From: Apostichopus japonicus
Lineage: Eukaryota; Echinodermata; Holothuroidea; Aspidochirotida; Stichopodidae
Direction of reading: 5' to 3'
Length of the DNA stretch: 64,000 nucleotides
NCBI RefSeq assembly: GCF_037975245.1
Contig: NC_092577.1
Span: 11,352,013-11,416,012, forward strand
Part shown: positions 11,110 through 22,140 of the stretch, piece by piece
How positions within the stretch are numbered: position 1 is the stretch's first letter
How the letters are laid out: every line of letters starts with the position of its first letter
Position numbers and translations under genes: made by a program
Notes under the pieces: generated by a model
What the model saw: the letters and a program-made list of their open reading frames with translations, nothing else
Database searches by the model: none
Told to the model about the DNA's origin: nothing

Positions 11110-12600
11110 AAGGAGAGATCCTGTTCCATTTACCTTTCACTAACTCATGGATACCATTTAATTTTCACACTGTTGCAATGTGACTAGTCACTTGTGTTGC
11201 AAGTTATATGTGACAACTATACAGCTCAACTTAGGAGCGGCAAAATGACTTGAAGAAATGTAAAACATTCCTAAACTACCCGGATTTAGACTTCTATATC
11301 ATACGAAAGCTATTCAAAATCAATGAATTTCAACCGCTTCGTAACCCCTACATCGAAGCTTCGTAACCCGCTTGGTAAACCAGCAACCCTCCCTACCCCT
11401 TGTTGTTATATAATCAACAGAATTCAAAACACAGTTCTCCATGTTTATTACATGTCAGCTTCAAGACCAAAAAACTGCATACATATACGGACTAGTAGTA
11501 GGTACACGTCGGAAATACTTCAACTTAGATAAGACTGGAGCATGGATGGTGGCATGTTTCTAACCCTGGAATTTTCAGTCAAACTAAAGTCAGAGGAAAT
11601 TTAGAGGAAAAGTAACATTTCTAACTTGATATTGCTCTCTTTCAGTCATTTATTTTACCTTCCTTGTTTTATCCTTCGCCTGAATTAAGTGAGACAAAAA
11701 TGTCAAATATGTCAATCTCTACTTATAGTTATGGTTTTACTTTTATGTTTCGGAATACAACATTGTAAACGAGGTATAGGTAATATAGAAAGAGAAAGCC
11801 AGAATTGCAAAATGCATTGAGGTTTCCACAACTTTATTGCACTAGTTTTCTGCTTGTTAACCAGAAATAGCTTTCACAATATCAATGGCCGAAACCACCA
11901 TTTTGATGTACAATTACAATATGGCATGGTAAACATAGGTCAGTCTATTGTACGTGGCAATACACACCTCCACCAAAAACAACAGGGTTCTTTTACTCAT
12001 TATGATGCATCCACACACCATGTCTGAGAAGTATCCACGAATCCCATCGTTAGATATCATGCAAAAGGAATTTCAGAGTTTGACCTTTGGTGACCTCAAA
12101 GGAGATTTGACCTCACAAGCAACAGGATTTTTGTACTCAATATGGCAAATCCATGTACCATGTATGAAAAGTATCCATGATTTCTATATGGAAATTCACG
12201 TTTTAAAAGTTTGAAGGCTTCGACACTGGAATATTTTAAAAGTTCTCGCTATTTGCCGACCGAGACTAAAAATCTACTCTCCACAGCGCAAAATGCACTC
12301 GCCACTATGACTGCTGATCAAATATCCATAGTTCACATCTACAACATCAACACTTTCTAGGAAGAAAGGTTAGGTACGTAGGCAGATACATGGTGCTACG
12401 TAATTGCACATTGGAAAATTATGTTTCTGTGCAGTCTGAAATTTCAACTTTGTTCAACCAAAAGAAGGTGATGAAGAAATTAAACATGTCGCAGTATCGT
12501 CAATAAACAGCTAGGCCTACTGTTGTGTCTCAAACATATAAATATAACACATCTGAAAAACGCCTACGTAGATAGCTTGGCTTATGTCACATTAAGGCTC
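11110..12600. other. Intergenic, with a diverged unit of the 145-bp repeat
   Basis: No gene is visible. At 11,965-12,215 CACCTCCACCAAAAACAACAG, GAGTTTGACCTTTGGTGACC and TTTTTGTACTCAATATGG blocks form one to two diverged units of the repeat seen at 1,612-2,190. The rest is unique AT-rich sequence with no supported feature. Confidence 0.6.
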
Positions 12601-13252
12601 CTCCATTAGCGCTCAATCAGCGTGCTTTGGGAGTCATTTTTTAAGAAAATAGGCAGAATGGTTTTACATTTTGATACATTAAACAGTGCGAAGCATCTAC
12701 ACATAACGGACCAAGGTCATAAATATTTACTCATTTTGTCTAAAATTATAAAAAGAAGGCAAACCCATTGTTTAGGTGCAAATGTTCAACTTGTAAATTT
12801 GGTACACAGTCAGTTTGTGTTTAAATTATGTGCTCTTCCAAAATGTTCTCCAATATCACTTCTCTACAGAATGTAACCATTTGAAGCTGAATTAACATTT
12901 CACACGTTGAAGGTACGTGAAACTTTCCACACCATCGATGGAATAGACTATGAAAAATCGTTGAATTTGATTCATTGAATGAAACATTCATGAAATTCCG
13001 TCACGTATAGTTTGATCGGGAGTGTTCTAATATGTTAAACTTTACACATGATATATTCACTTTGTTATGTTAAGTTATGTATATTGTTTTTCGTCATGTC
13101 TGTTTTAAACATATAACTTGAATTGATATATGTATTATACTTGCATATACACTGAGTGCAATATAGCCTCATGTAAACGTGATAACAGATAAGTCATAAC
13201 GTGATAAGCTGTACCAGGAGTATGATGGTACTTAAGTTGTGTTTTGGTGCAG

Positions 13253-13344
13253 TTATTGCTATTTTGTTTTGAAGCACATTACAATTGGAAACAACTCTGA
13301 GGCAATACCTTTGTCAGAAATCTTTATGATAGAATTATGTAAGT
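13253..13344 (+). other. Candidate upstream exon, orphan copy
   Basis: An acceptor-like TTTTGGTGCAG ends at 13,252 and the donor GTAAGT is at 13,339-13,344 (here preceded by TAT rather than TAG). It is the paralogue of the exon candidates before T1, T2 and T4. It might splice onward to T2 at 18,359, about 5 kb away. Confidence 0.3.
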
Positions 13345-13610
13345 GAACATTCACTATGCTGTAGTTTGTAATGTCTGCCATTGGCCATTTAACATATGCC
13401 ATGAAACAGAAATCGACTACGTAGATCCGCATTGGATTATGTACATTGTTCCATTGTATAGGACGTCTTGGGCTATCCAGTTTATCCAAATTTATCATGA
13501 ATTCCCCTCCAAGCCTCTTTCTGGGTTGTATAGAATGAAACTGGATGTGATCCGTGGTTATACGGTTCTGCTCTTAGCAACAAAATGACCATATAGGGAT
13601 CGCCATCAAC

Positions 13611-13700
13611 TTCTTGGGCTGGATAGCTCATTTGGTATAGCTGGGCTTGTAGTCCAGAGGTCACTGGTTCTAATTCTGTTCTACCTCTGAAGGTCTTCGT
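13611..13700 (+). mobile_element. tRNA-Thr-like SINE head
   Basis: GGATAGCTCATTTGGTATAG is an A-box-like block. CTGGG-CTTGTAG-TCCAG forms an anticodon stem-loop with TGT (Thr) at the anticodon position, and CTGGTTCTAATTC is a decayed B-box. The same element, in the same place of the duplicated block, is at 16,764-16,850. The acceptor stem does not pair properly, so it is not a functional tRNA gene. Confidence 0.6.
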
Positions 13701-14559
13701 TATATTTCATGGTCTTAAATAAACATTGTTCAATTTTGACAAAGACCTATACTAAAGATGACGGTATTAGAGGAGCGTGGCTGATCATACCGTAGATTAA
13801 TAGAAAATAAACAGTTATGAGTGAACACATACACGTGTCCAATTATTTTTTTTTGTACTAAATCACACGTAGATTAGGTACGTTACTCTATCAAGATTAC
13901 TTAAACAATAACTCTGTTTTGAGCTATTCAAGTGATTGCATATCTTAGAAATAATGCAAAACGATTTTCATATAGTTTTAAAAGCCATATTTTTAAATGT
14001 TCATTGATTTAACTGTTATTATTGAGTTAAATAAATACTTCCATCATGGTGGTACAAAACACTTTTTTTCTCGCAATTTGATGAATTGAACATCTTATAG
14101 ACTATAAACATAACGAATCTCGTAACTAATGAAAATCTGATTTAACGCATATATATTCTTGATACTAAGTTGCTCACAGAAACTTTGCACTAAAGTTTAT
14201 ATTGTATCATATCTGGACAATGTTGTTAACATGCGGATATTTCATGAAAGCAATGATGGTGCTTCATGGATATATGAAGATCTTCCTCTTCAGCACAGTG
14301 GCGTGGCCAGAGGGATATCGGTAAGAGGTTTAGACGCAAAATGATGACATCATTTTATTATTGTAACTACAATTGTGCATACCACTTTTGCGTGCGTATG
14401 GAAAACCATGTTAACATTGAATCCACAATTTCAGATATTTGAATTTAATTGCAGATATCTTCAATAAATCATAGATATCTCAAATTCCATACCCGCGTGT
14501 GTTACAACATATTAGCAAGTGGTAAGACATTTTTCGAAGTATGTTTGACCGTGGGAGGG

Positions 14560-15199
14560 GAAGAAGCAGGTGTCTTTTATGTGTTCTTTATCTTATTTTT
14601 CAATAAACTCTTCAGTTTCGTCGTCAAATGTTCTTTTAGCTGTGTCTTTGACACGATCATATTCTCTCTTACTTGGCTCATTTCTTCTTCTTACTTAAAA
14701 AAATTATTTGTCAATTTCTTCGCTTTGTTATCTGTTGTCTATGATAACCATGTTCTTTGTGATTACCGTGTCTACAAATAAAGCAAATTGATACATTTCT
14801 ATAAGAAATACAACATAAGGTTGTGGCGGGGGCATTGTGACAAAGATCAGACAAAAATTCTCTACATGTAAAACAAAACGTTGAAATTGTGTTAATTCTT
14901 TGTGTAGCTCACAAATGTCTTCATTTTTGCATAAGTTTTTGCAATTGTACAAACTCAAGAATACAATTCAAATGAAAATCAGTTCAGAAATCTTCAAAGC
15001 TCCACTTTCTGGTACGATGCAATCCTTTTTACATCACATACAATTACGTGTTTTTACCATCACTGGTTGGAATGACTGTTTTAAAGCATTCCTTGCAATA
15101 TTGATGAAGAACTGTACTTTTGGTTCGTTAAATTGATCCAAGCATACAGAGCACGACAAGAAGTTATTTCAAGTCCTTAAGTGATGTAGCTAAGGCCAT
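14560..15199 (-). pseudogene. Decayed, inverted TRIM gene relic (sixth family copy)
   Basis: Read on the minus strand from an ATG at 15,197-15,199, MALATSLKDL is followed, after a frameshift, by NNFLSCSVCLDQFNEP. Then come LHQYCKECFKTVIPTSDGK and C-x2-C-KKDCIVPESG, which are the two halves of a C3HC4 RING as in the other copies (paralogue: CSVCLDQFKEPKQLPCLHRY). Next are ILEFVQLQK, a CRHGNHKEHGYH B-box remnant, and, in another frame, EEMSQ-REx-YDxVKDTAK-FDDETEEFIEK, matching the coiled-coil stretch EELSQVRKKYDKIRKT. Many stops and frameshifts and a deletion between B-box and coil mark it as old. The residues are unlike any of the other five copies, so it is a divergent paralogue. It lies inverted between the two block IV copies. 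Confidence 0.8.
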
Positions 15200-15329
15200 T
15201 GTGGTGGTAGATGAGTTTTGTTTCTGTTGGTCTAGAATTTATTTAAATTTTGGTAAGCAACTGTTGCGAATATTATTTATGCACTACGTCACAGCATTGT
15301 AAGTAGGCGAAACAGTAAGAAGGTGAACA

Positions 15330-15490
15330 GGTAGGTGGTAAAAGTCCAGCCAGGATTCGAGCCCGGGCATCCCGCGTGATATGCAGACATCCTATTTAAC
15401 AAGGCTTTGGACGCTTATCGTATGCCCAGAGGTATGAAACCGGTAAAGAAGGTTGAAATCCCACTTAAGGCATTCGTGTCACAGAATTAA
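15330..15490 (-). mobile_element. tRNA-derived SINE, minus strand (family also at 30,110 and 30,470)
   Basis: CCAGGATTCGAGCCCGGGC is the reverse complement of a B-box (GGTTCGAATCC-type), and TATGCAGACATCCTATTTAACAAGG is the anticodon and A-box side. Two related copies at 30,110-30,200 and 30,470-30,560 share the same order, including CCCGCTTATATGCGGACACC and GTATGTCTAGAGG-type flanks. Confidence 0.6.
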
Positions 15491-16359
15491 TTCCGTACCA
15501 CTCGACCGCAGTGATTCTATTGGTGTTAATGGCTTTGTATAACTGTACACCTGTTATAATTGTCCTTAGTGCACCTGTTTGCTTTTGAATCTGGCAATAT
15601 ACACATAATTACAACTTTTTAAACGCAATATTCTCACAAAACAGAGACAAATTTGAATTAGGTATAATTGCTGTAACTTGACAGTATTAACAAATTTGTG
15701 CAGACTTTTTATTCATTCGCTCAATCAGCCTGCTTTGAGAGTCGACAGTTTTCAAAAAAAAAAAGAGGCAGAATGATGTTTAATTTTAATTTGTTAAACG
15801 GTGCGAAGCATCTACGAATTACGGGACTAGGTAATAGTTTTTGCAAGTTTTATCTGAAATTATACACAGAAGGCGAACCATTCCTTTGGTGCAAATGTCC
15901 AAGTGCAGGTGAAATTTGGTACACAGTCATTTTGTGATTAAATCACATATGTGCTCTTCTAACATGTTAACCAATATCAAGTCTTCACAGGATACAACCT
16001 TGTCAGGCTGAAATAAACATTTAACACGTCTAAGATAAGTGGAAATTTTCCATACCATCAAAAAACTTGATTATTAAAAATCGTTGGATGTGATTGATTG
16101 TTTGATTGACACGTTCATGAAATTCCCCACGTGTTTTGGTCGGGAGTGTTCTAATCTGTTAAAGCTTACACCTTATTCATCCACATTGTTATGTTAAGTT
16201 ATGTATATTGGTTTTTCTGACTGTCTGTTGTGAAACACAAACATCCTTGAATTGAAATATATTATACTTGCATATACACAGAGTACAGTATAGCCTAATG
16301 TAAACGTGATACCGGTAAGTGGTATAAGAAATATGATTTCAAATTGTGTATTGGTGCAG

Positions 16360-16452
16360 TTGTTACTATTTTGTTTTGAAGCACATTATTTATTGAAAAC
16401 AACTCCGAGGCAATACCTTTGTGTGAGATCTTTACGATATATTTAGGTAAGT
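16360..16452 (+). other. Candidate noncoding upstream exon of T2 with donor GTAAGT
   Basis: An acceptor-like TATTGGTGCAG ends at 16,359. The donor TTAG|GTAAGT at 16,447-16,452 is a full consensus. It would splice to the acceptor at 18,357-18,358, giving an intron of about 1.9 kb. Support comes from conservation in four paralogous positions. Confidence 0.4.
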
Positions 16453-16763
16453 GATCATTCACTCTTCTATATGTTTTAATGTCTGCCATTTGCCATTTGC
16501 GTTGAAACAATAATCATTCGATATATGCATTGATCGACTACGTAGATCCACATTGGAGTATCTACATTGGGTTCCATTGTAACGGACATACTCTCTCTTG
16601 ACTTATTCACTCTATCCGAATTTACCATGAAATCCACTTCAGGCCTCTTTCTGGTTTGTATCGAAGGAAACTGGGGTGTGATGCCTGGTTATACGGCATG
16701 CAAAGTATTGCGGCCTCTGCCCCTAGCAACGAAATGGCCATATAGGGATCGCCATCAAGTACA

Positions 16764-16850
16764 ATGACTGGATAGCTCATTTGGTATAGCTGGGCGTGTA
16801 ATCCAGAGTTCAATGGTTCGAATTCCATTCTAGCTCCGAATTTCTTCGCT
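16764..16850 (+). mobile_element. tRNA-Thr-like SINE head (second copy)
   Basis: GGATAGCTCATTTGGTATAG, CTGGGCGTGTAATCCAG and the well-kept B-box GGTTCGAATTCC are in the same relative place as the copy at 13,611, so they share one insertion that predates the block IV duplication. Confidence 0.6.
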
Positions 16851-18377
16851 ATTTTCTATTGGCTAACAAAACATTGTTAAATTTTGACAAAGACCTAGTC
16901 TAAAGATGACAGTAGGAGAAGGGGCGTTGCTTCGGCACTCTTTGCTCACACAGCGGATCATACCGTGGATTAATGCAAAATGAAAAGTTTTGAGTACATA
17001 CACGTGTCCAAACAGTAGTTTTGTCATATAGGTGCCGACACTATATACTAATCCACACATAGATTAGGTAAGTTACTCTATCAACGTTACTTAAACGATA
17101 ACGCTTTTATTTAGCTATTCAAGTGATCGCATTTCTTAGAAATAATGCAAAGTTATATATAGTTTTAAAAGCCACATTTTTAAATGTTCATTGACTTAAC
17201 TGTTATTATTGAGTTCACTAAATACTTCCATGATGGTGGTAAGAAACAGTTTTCCGCAATTTGATGAATTGACCACCTTATAGACTATCAACCGAACGAA
17301 TCTGGTAACTACTGAAAATCTGAATTGACCCATATATATTCTTGATACTAAGTTGCTTTTTTATATTGTATAATACCTAGACAATGTTGTTAACATGCGG
17401 ATATATTCATAAATGCAATGATGGTGCTTCATGGATATATGAAGACCTTCCTCTTCAGCACAATGGCGTGGCTAGAGGGATATCGGTAAGAGGTTTAGAC
17501 GTAAAATGATGATATCATTCCAATATTGTAACTACAATTGTGTATACCACTTTTTCGTGCGCATGGAAAACCATTTTAACATTGAATCCACAATTTCAGA
17601 TATCTGAAATTAATTGCAGATACCTACAATTAATTGGAGATATATAAAATTCCTTGCGCGCGAGTATTATAACATGCAATCAAGTTGTAGGAAATTTTCC
17701 GAAGTATGCTTGACCCTGGGAGGAAAGGAAGCAGGTGCCCCATTCTCCAAATGGCCCTGTATATTAAAACAATATCAAACATTCACAAAAGCAAAACAGT
17801 TCGAGTGGGAAGTAACTCATACATATTTATTATTTGAAAAGTCTACGAATAGCAGATAATACCTAGGTATAAACAAAATACACTTACCAATTATTAAATG
17901 TATCATGGCTCCTTATTTTATTTTTTGGCTACTTCGTTCCGAAATTTTCTGTTGGAAATTCTTCTTCGAAGCAATAACAATGGTTATAAAAGTTTAAGTG
18001 TAGTTTGGTGGATAATGTAACTATCCCTATATCGTGCATGTGGAACAGAGAGATCTGTATAAAGGAAGAAACGTATAGCTTTTTCCAAAATGTATGGAAG
18101 TCAATCTAGTAATATTTTACAATTAAAAGACTTTGGACTTTCCAAAATTTTAGCAGTTCACGCTATCTACCTCAACATGACTGTAGGAAATATATGGATA
18201 GAGAAACCTCACTGAAAACTAATTTCATTAATGTTTTTTAATTAATTTTTCCTCATGATCGTGATACATTCATTTAAACACATTTGAATGGACTTACAAT
18301 AACAGGACGTCTACAGCAGTATGTGTCAATTTCTATTTTATTATTTTGTAAATTGCAGAATCTCGTCATCAAGACAA

Positions 18378-19862
18378 ATGGCTTCGTCAACTCCTCTCAC
18401 GGATCTGGCAGAGAACTTTTTCATGTGCTCTGTTTGCTTGGATCAACTTAAAGAACCGAAACAGTTACCATGTCTTCATCGATATTGTAGAAATTGCTTG
18501 AAGACAGTCATTCAAGCAAGCTACGGTGTGACGCTAAATTGTCCATTGTGTAATCAGGAATACGTCATACCAGAAAATGGAGTTGACGATTTCAAGACTG
18601 ACTTTAGCATAAAGGGTGCGCTCGAGTTCATACAATTTCAAAACTCTTTTGAAAGTAAAGATTTAAAGAAATGTGTAAGGTGTTTGAAGAATACAAAAGT
18701 TTCAGCTTTTTGTATTAAGTGCAGAGATTACTTGTGTGAGCAATGTTACAAGGATCACGTCAGCAAAAAAATGTTTACAGATCACAAAACCCACATTCTG
18801 AGCTTGGATAATATAATATTAAAAAATATGACACTGGATAAATTGACGTCACTTACGGAAGACCCCAGGTGTCATATCCATGCAAAAAAAAAAGCACAAT
18901 TATGCTGCAGTTCTTGCAAAAATGTACCAGTGTGTTTGGCTTGTAGTTGTATATATAACAAGCACAAAGGTCATGACCTTCATGACGTAACTGAAATAGC
19001 AGATCGTGAAAGAACATTACTGAAACAAGAACTTGCTGAATTAACCAATTACAAAGGCCAATTATACGGCTTACCAACGAAAATACAAACTACTAAGCAG
19101 AAGCTGAATGAAAATGCAATGAAAAAGAAAGAAACATTGAAAAATCAGCACAAGCAGCAGGCACACAAGATTAAAGATAAACTTGCGGAATGTACTAAAG
19201 AACGAAAAAGGGGTATAGATGACATCGGATGCAGAAGAACAGAAAACGACCGTCGGATAACTCTTGATTTTGAAGAGGAGTTGAGCCAAGTGAGAAAGAA
19301 ATATGATAAAATCAGGAAAACAACGAATCAAATATATGACAACGAATCTAAAGAGTTTATAGACAAATGTAATGAAACTGAGGGCGAACTCTTTAAAAAA
19401 CTTTGCAGCCTAGATGCTAACTTCAAGAATTTGACAATAGCAAAAGACCTGCATGTAAATCAAAATGAAGATGAACTAAAACAAATGAGAGAATATTGCG
19501 AGCAGGTTATTAAACGGTACGAGAACTTCACAGCAACGACTACCTTTATTTTTGCTTCTAAAGACGATTGGACAGACGCTCAGTGTATTCCTGATATTAG
19601 AGCAGCCTGTAGATCTCTAATGGTAGAAATGAAAAAAGAATATCCACAGTTAGAATCTTTATCTGATTTTGTTATCAGCGATGTAAGAAAGGTTGTTATT
19701 GACAACGTCACGATTGCTAAGCAAACAGAGCCAGTGGTCAAACTTAAAGATAGATGTATCATTGATATTATAAGCAGAGGAGTTTCCAAGATTGTCATAA
19801 CTCAACAGGCAGGGTATTCACACATCACTGTGTTCAACAGTAAAGGTGAAATACAACTATAG
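18378..19862 (+). CDS. TRIM-type E3 ligase T2, truncated by an in-frame stop (494 aa)
   Basis: It starts at the conserved MASSTPLTDLAENFF, 19 nt after the acceptor AG at 18,357-18,358. An upstream in-frame ATG at 18,321 lies in the intron and is not conserved. Domains are RING C3HC4 (Cys17, Cys20, Cys32, His34, Cys37, Cys40, then the CPLC pair), a first B-box-like zinc site (about 99-140), a second B-box with C-x2-H then CC-x2-C and KHKGH (about 165-200), a long charged coiled coil (about 205-400), and the first segment of the C-terminal propeller (about 450-494). The frame ends at TAG 19,860-19,862, where paralogues have CGACAGG. All zinc ligands are kept, so ubiquitin ligase activity is plausible, but the substrate-binding propeller is lost. 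A sequencing error, polymorphism or readthrough at this one codon cannot be excluded. Confidence 0.85.
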   Translation: MASSTPLTDLAENFFMCSVCLDQLKEPKQLPCLHRYCRNCLKTVIQASYGVTLNCPLCNQEYVIPENGVDDFKTDFSIKGALEFIQFQNSFESKDLKKCVRCLKNTKVSAFCIKCRDYLCEQCYKDHVSKKMFTDHKTHILSLDNIILKNMTLDKLTSLTEDPRCHIHAKKKAQLCCSSCKNVPVCLACSCIYNKHKGHDLHDVTEIADRERTLLKQELAELTNYKGQLYGLPTKIQTTKQKLNENAMKKKETLKNQHKQQAHKIKDKLAECTKERKRGIDDIGCRRTENDRRITLDFEEELSQVRKKYDKIRKTTNQIYDNESKEFIDKCNETEGELFKKLCSLDANFKNLTIAKDLHVNQNEDELKQMREYCEQVIKRYENFTATTTFIFASKDDWTDAQCIPDIRAACRSLMVEMKKEYPQLESLSDFVISDVRKVVIDNVTIAKQTEPVVKLKDRCIIDIISRGVSKIVITQQAGYSHITVFNSKGEIQL

Positions 19863-20549
19863 ATTGATAAGGTCAGGACTAGTCAACATTGGCGTTACTG
19901 TCGTCTGTTATCTGAGTTCAAATTTATAACAGTTTGGTGGCCTGATGAAATCAGTATTAATGATGTTCGTGATGTTGCAAATATCAGGAAGAATAGCTGT
20001 GACATCATTACTAGGTTGCCATTTGGTCTGTACGTAAATTGTGTGACTACGGATCCTGTGAAGAATCATATTATTGTTGGTACTGACAGCAGAGATGTGT
20101 ATGTATTTACTGATCAGTTGAATTACAGTCACAAAATGACACTACCAGATGTAATCGATACATCGTTTGATGTCACTGTACATAGAGGGAGTCTCCTGGT
20201 CTGTGACAACTCGCGTGGTAGATCATTTGCAGTCACCATGGAGGAATCACAGAGTGAGCTGATGTATGAATTCACCAAACCAGATCTTGATGGATTGGAC
20301 TGGAGACCCATCAGTGTCTGCACAGACAAGAATGAGTTCATATACATGCTATGGAATATAGCCACCTCCTATCAGTGGGGATGTATTCTAGTACAATACA
20401 GTCAGGATGGCCGACAGTTACTCACAACAAGAAAAGTATATGCTAACGTTAACCGCGTGTCAACATTAGAAGAGAACGGGATGGAAAAACTTCTAATATC
20501 AACAACGAGATGGGGAGAGTTGTACACGTTCGACCTAGTAGTGACGTAG
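19863..20549 (+). pseudogene. Severed propeller half of T2
   Basis: After the TAG the same frame stays open for 228 codons to the TAG at 20,547-20,549. It encodes propeller motifs conserved with T3, such as VSCVTTDPVKNHIIVG (here VNCVTTDPVKNHIIVG), YVFTDQLNYSH, DITVHRGSLLVCDNS and RQLLTTRKV. No other frameshift is present, so T2 differs from an intact 723-codon gene by a single nonsense codon. The preserved frame suggests the stop is young. Confidence 0.8.
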
Positions 20550-20670
20550 ATTTTTCAAATTATTTCAACTCATTATTAGAAGTTACCTTAGAACCTCAGG
20601 TTGCACTCAACCTAAATATACAGAAATGTATTCATCGAGATATATGACTTTAACTTTCTTTCCAAATACA

Positions 20671-20830
20671 AGTGATGTAGCCGAGTGGACAAAGGAGGTG
20701 GCATTTGAAGCAATGAGGCTTAGCAATTGAGAGGTTTGGGGTTGCATCCACGGCCAAGTCATGGTAAGGTGGATTTCCTATCCAAGAGCAATCTAGGGTT
20801 TTTCCATCGGAAATGACTCTCTAAATTTAA
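20671..20830 (+). mobile_element. tRNA-Ser-like SINE inserted in the T2 3' flank
   Basis: GATGTAGCCGAGTGGACAAA resembles the 5' part and A-box of a tRNA-Ser, and GAGGTTTGGGGTTGCATCCACGGCC a decayed variable arm and B-box, with a short unrelated body after it. The flanks of T3 and T4 lack this stretch at the same place, so it is an insertion. Confidence 0.5.
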
Positions 20831-22140
20831 AAATATTCCAAATTTGAGTTAAAATGTTGATTTGGAAGCCATCCGACGTGAAAGTTGTAATCCATAAGCC
20901 TTTGCGGCCTTTTCTCAAACATTTCGTAAAATAACTGCCAGATTAGTATTATGATTATCATTATCGCAATGTTTGATTTCTTTCCTTGTATTATTATGTT
21001 TGTTTTCATTTCCTGACAGACAGATGATCTCTAAAAAGAACCATAGTATGAATTGTACTATGTTAATGTATTTCAACAGATAGTTGGGAGTTGTGAAGTC
21101 CAAGTAATATCTTCCTGGTAAGAATTATCATAGCTCACAGGTGAGAGTCACTGGTTTTAATGTCCAACTTGTTTCTGAACATATTCCGTGTGTAAAGGTG
21201 GGGCCCCTTGAATGTAGCCCTTGGTAGAGGCTATAGGTGCTAAACGAGAATAGGCAATTCACTTAGACATAAATAACAGGAATATACTAAAACAATGAGA
21301 TATGAGTGAACCAAATTGAGTTCCCTGTAAATTCTAATCTGTCAATTTATCAATTTCGATTAAGAAATATTTATATTCTATTAATTCTTTCTGGCATCCA
21401 TGTGGATATTTTCGATCACCGCTGACTGTACTTGTTGGACTAAAATGGTAAAATTTAGCCAAAGTACTTGATACCCACGTAAAAGTTAATTAAAACTACC
21501 GTAAGTATTAAAAATGACATCGTTGTATTAGCATAAACAACGTTGACTGTACCTAAACCGATATATCGTAGCAACAGTTCTGGATACAAAGGACATTAAA
21601 CCCAATAAAATCTCAATATTGAAAAAGAGCATCGATGTACAGGCACTCTTATACGTTGTTCCGTTTTTATTGAATTTTATTCTATCTAACTGTAAAAATT
21701 GATCATAAACAACATTTGGAACGTCAGAACATATATATATTCTAACTTTGTGGTTCTTGTTGTGGTTGTTTCAGAAATATTTTCTTATACAGTTTTCTTT
21801 TTATCAAGGTTAAGCTGAGTCATATCTTATTTCTTTGCCTTTGTTCGTAAAGTTACCCTAATCTACTTTAAACGATAGTTTAGTACAAGATATATTTATC
21901 TTTATCACATAATTCAATAAGTCATTTCCACATTTATTTAAAAATGACACCACACCTGATGTAAGTTTATCTGATTATATTTAGCTTTAAACTCCTGCCT
22001 TCATTAACACGTTCTGCTTTGTGTCTGTATTTGTGAAGCACTTGCCAATGTTGTTGGTCTTCTAATACACGGTCATCCTCTTTATTACCCTTAATGTAAC
22101 ATCTGTCTGAAGAAACATATACGATATAAATATATATATA
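20831..22140. other. T2 3' flank and spacer
   Basis: The first 0.8 kb aligns with the other TRIM 3' flanks. An AATAAA at 21,604-21,609 (in ACCCAATAAAATCTCAA) matches an AATAAA at 28,448-28,453 after T3 and is a candidate poly(A) signal. The rest is AT-rich and without a supported feature. Confidence 0.45.

Larger units (their letters stand above)
12640..14520. repeat. Duplication block IV, first copy (orphan TRIM 5' region)
   Basis: This matches 15,740-17,690. Shared anchors include GTGCGAAGCATCTAC (12,687 and 15,802), GGCAAACCCATT-like sequence, GATCGGGAGTGTTCTAAT, the candidate exon and GTAAGT donor, the tRNA-like SINE head, CATGATGGTGGTA, and GCTTCATGGATATATGAAGA. Part of it also matches 31,580-31,900 and the 5' regions of T1 and T4. 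No plus-strand TRIM follows this first copy. Instead the minus-strand relic lies there. Confidence 0.8.
15740..17690. repeat. Duplication block IV, second copy (5' region of T2)
   Basis: This is the paralogue of 12,640-14,520, as described there. Here the block is followed by T2 after about 0.6 kb. It contains the candidate exon with TAG|GTAAGT (16,447-16,452), the tRNA-Thr-like SINE head (16,764-16,850) and the ATGGATATATGAAGACCTTC block (about 17,430). Confidence 0.8.

Noticed and set aside
10986-11183. Open frame rich in Tyr and Ile
   Set aside because: It is a translation of a (TA)n microsatellite. The same holds for frames at 43,197-43,415.
14449-14781. 110-codon plus-strand frame with hydrophobic segments
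   Set aside because: It is antisense to the decayed minus-strand TRIM relic. The hydrophobic composition is the complement of a Lys/Glu-rich coiled coil.
13611-16850. Functional tRNA-Thr genes
   Set aside because: Anticodon arm and A/B boxes are recognisable, but acceptor stems do not pair and the two copies are one insertion duplicated with the block. They are SINE heads.
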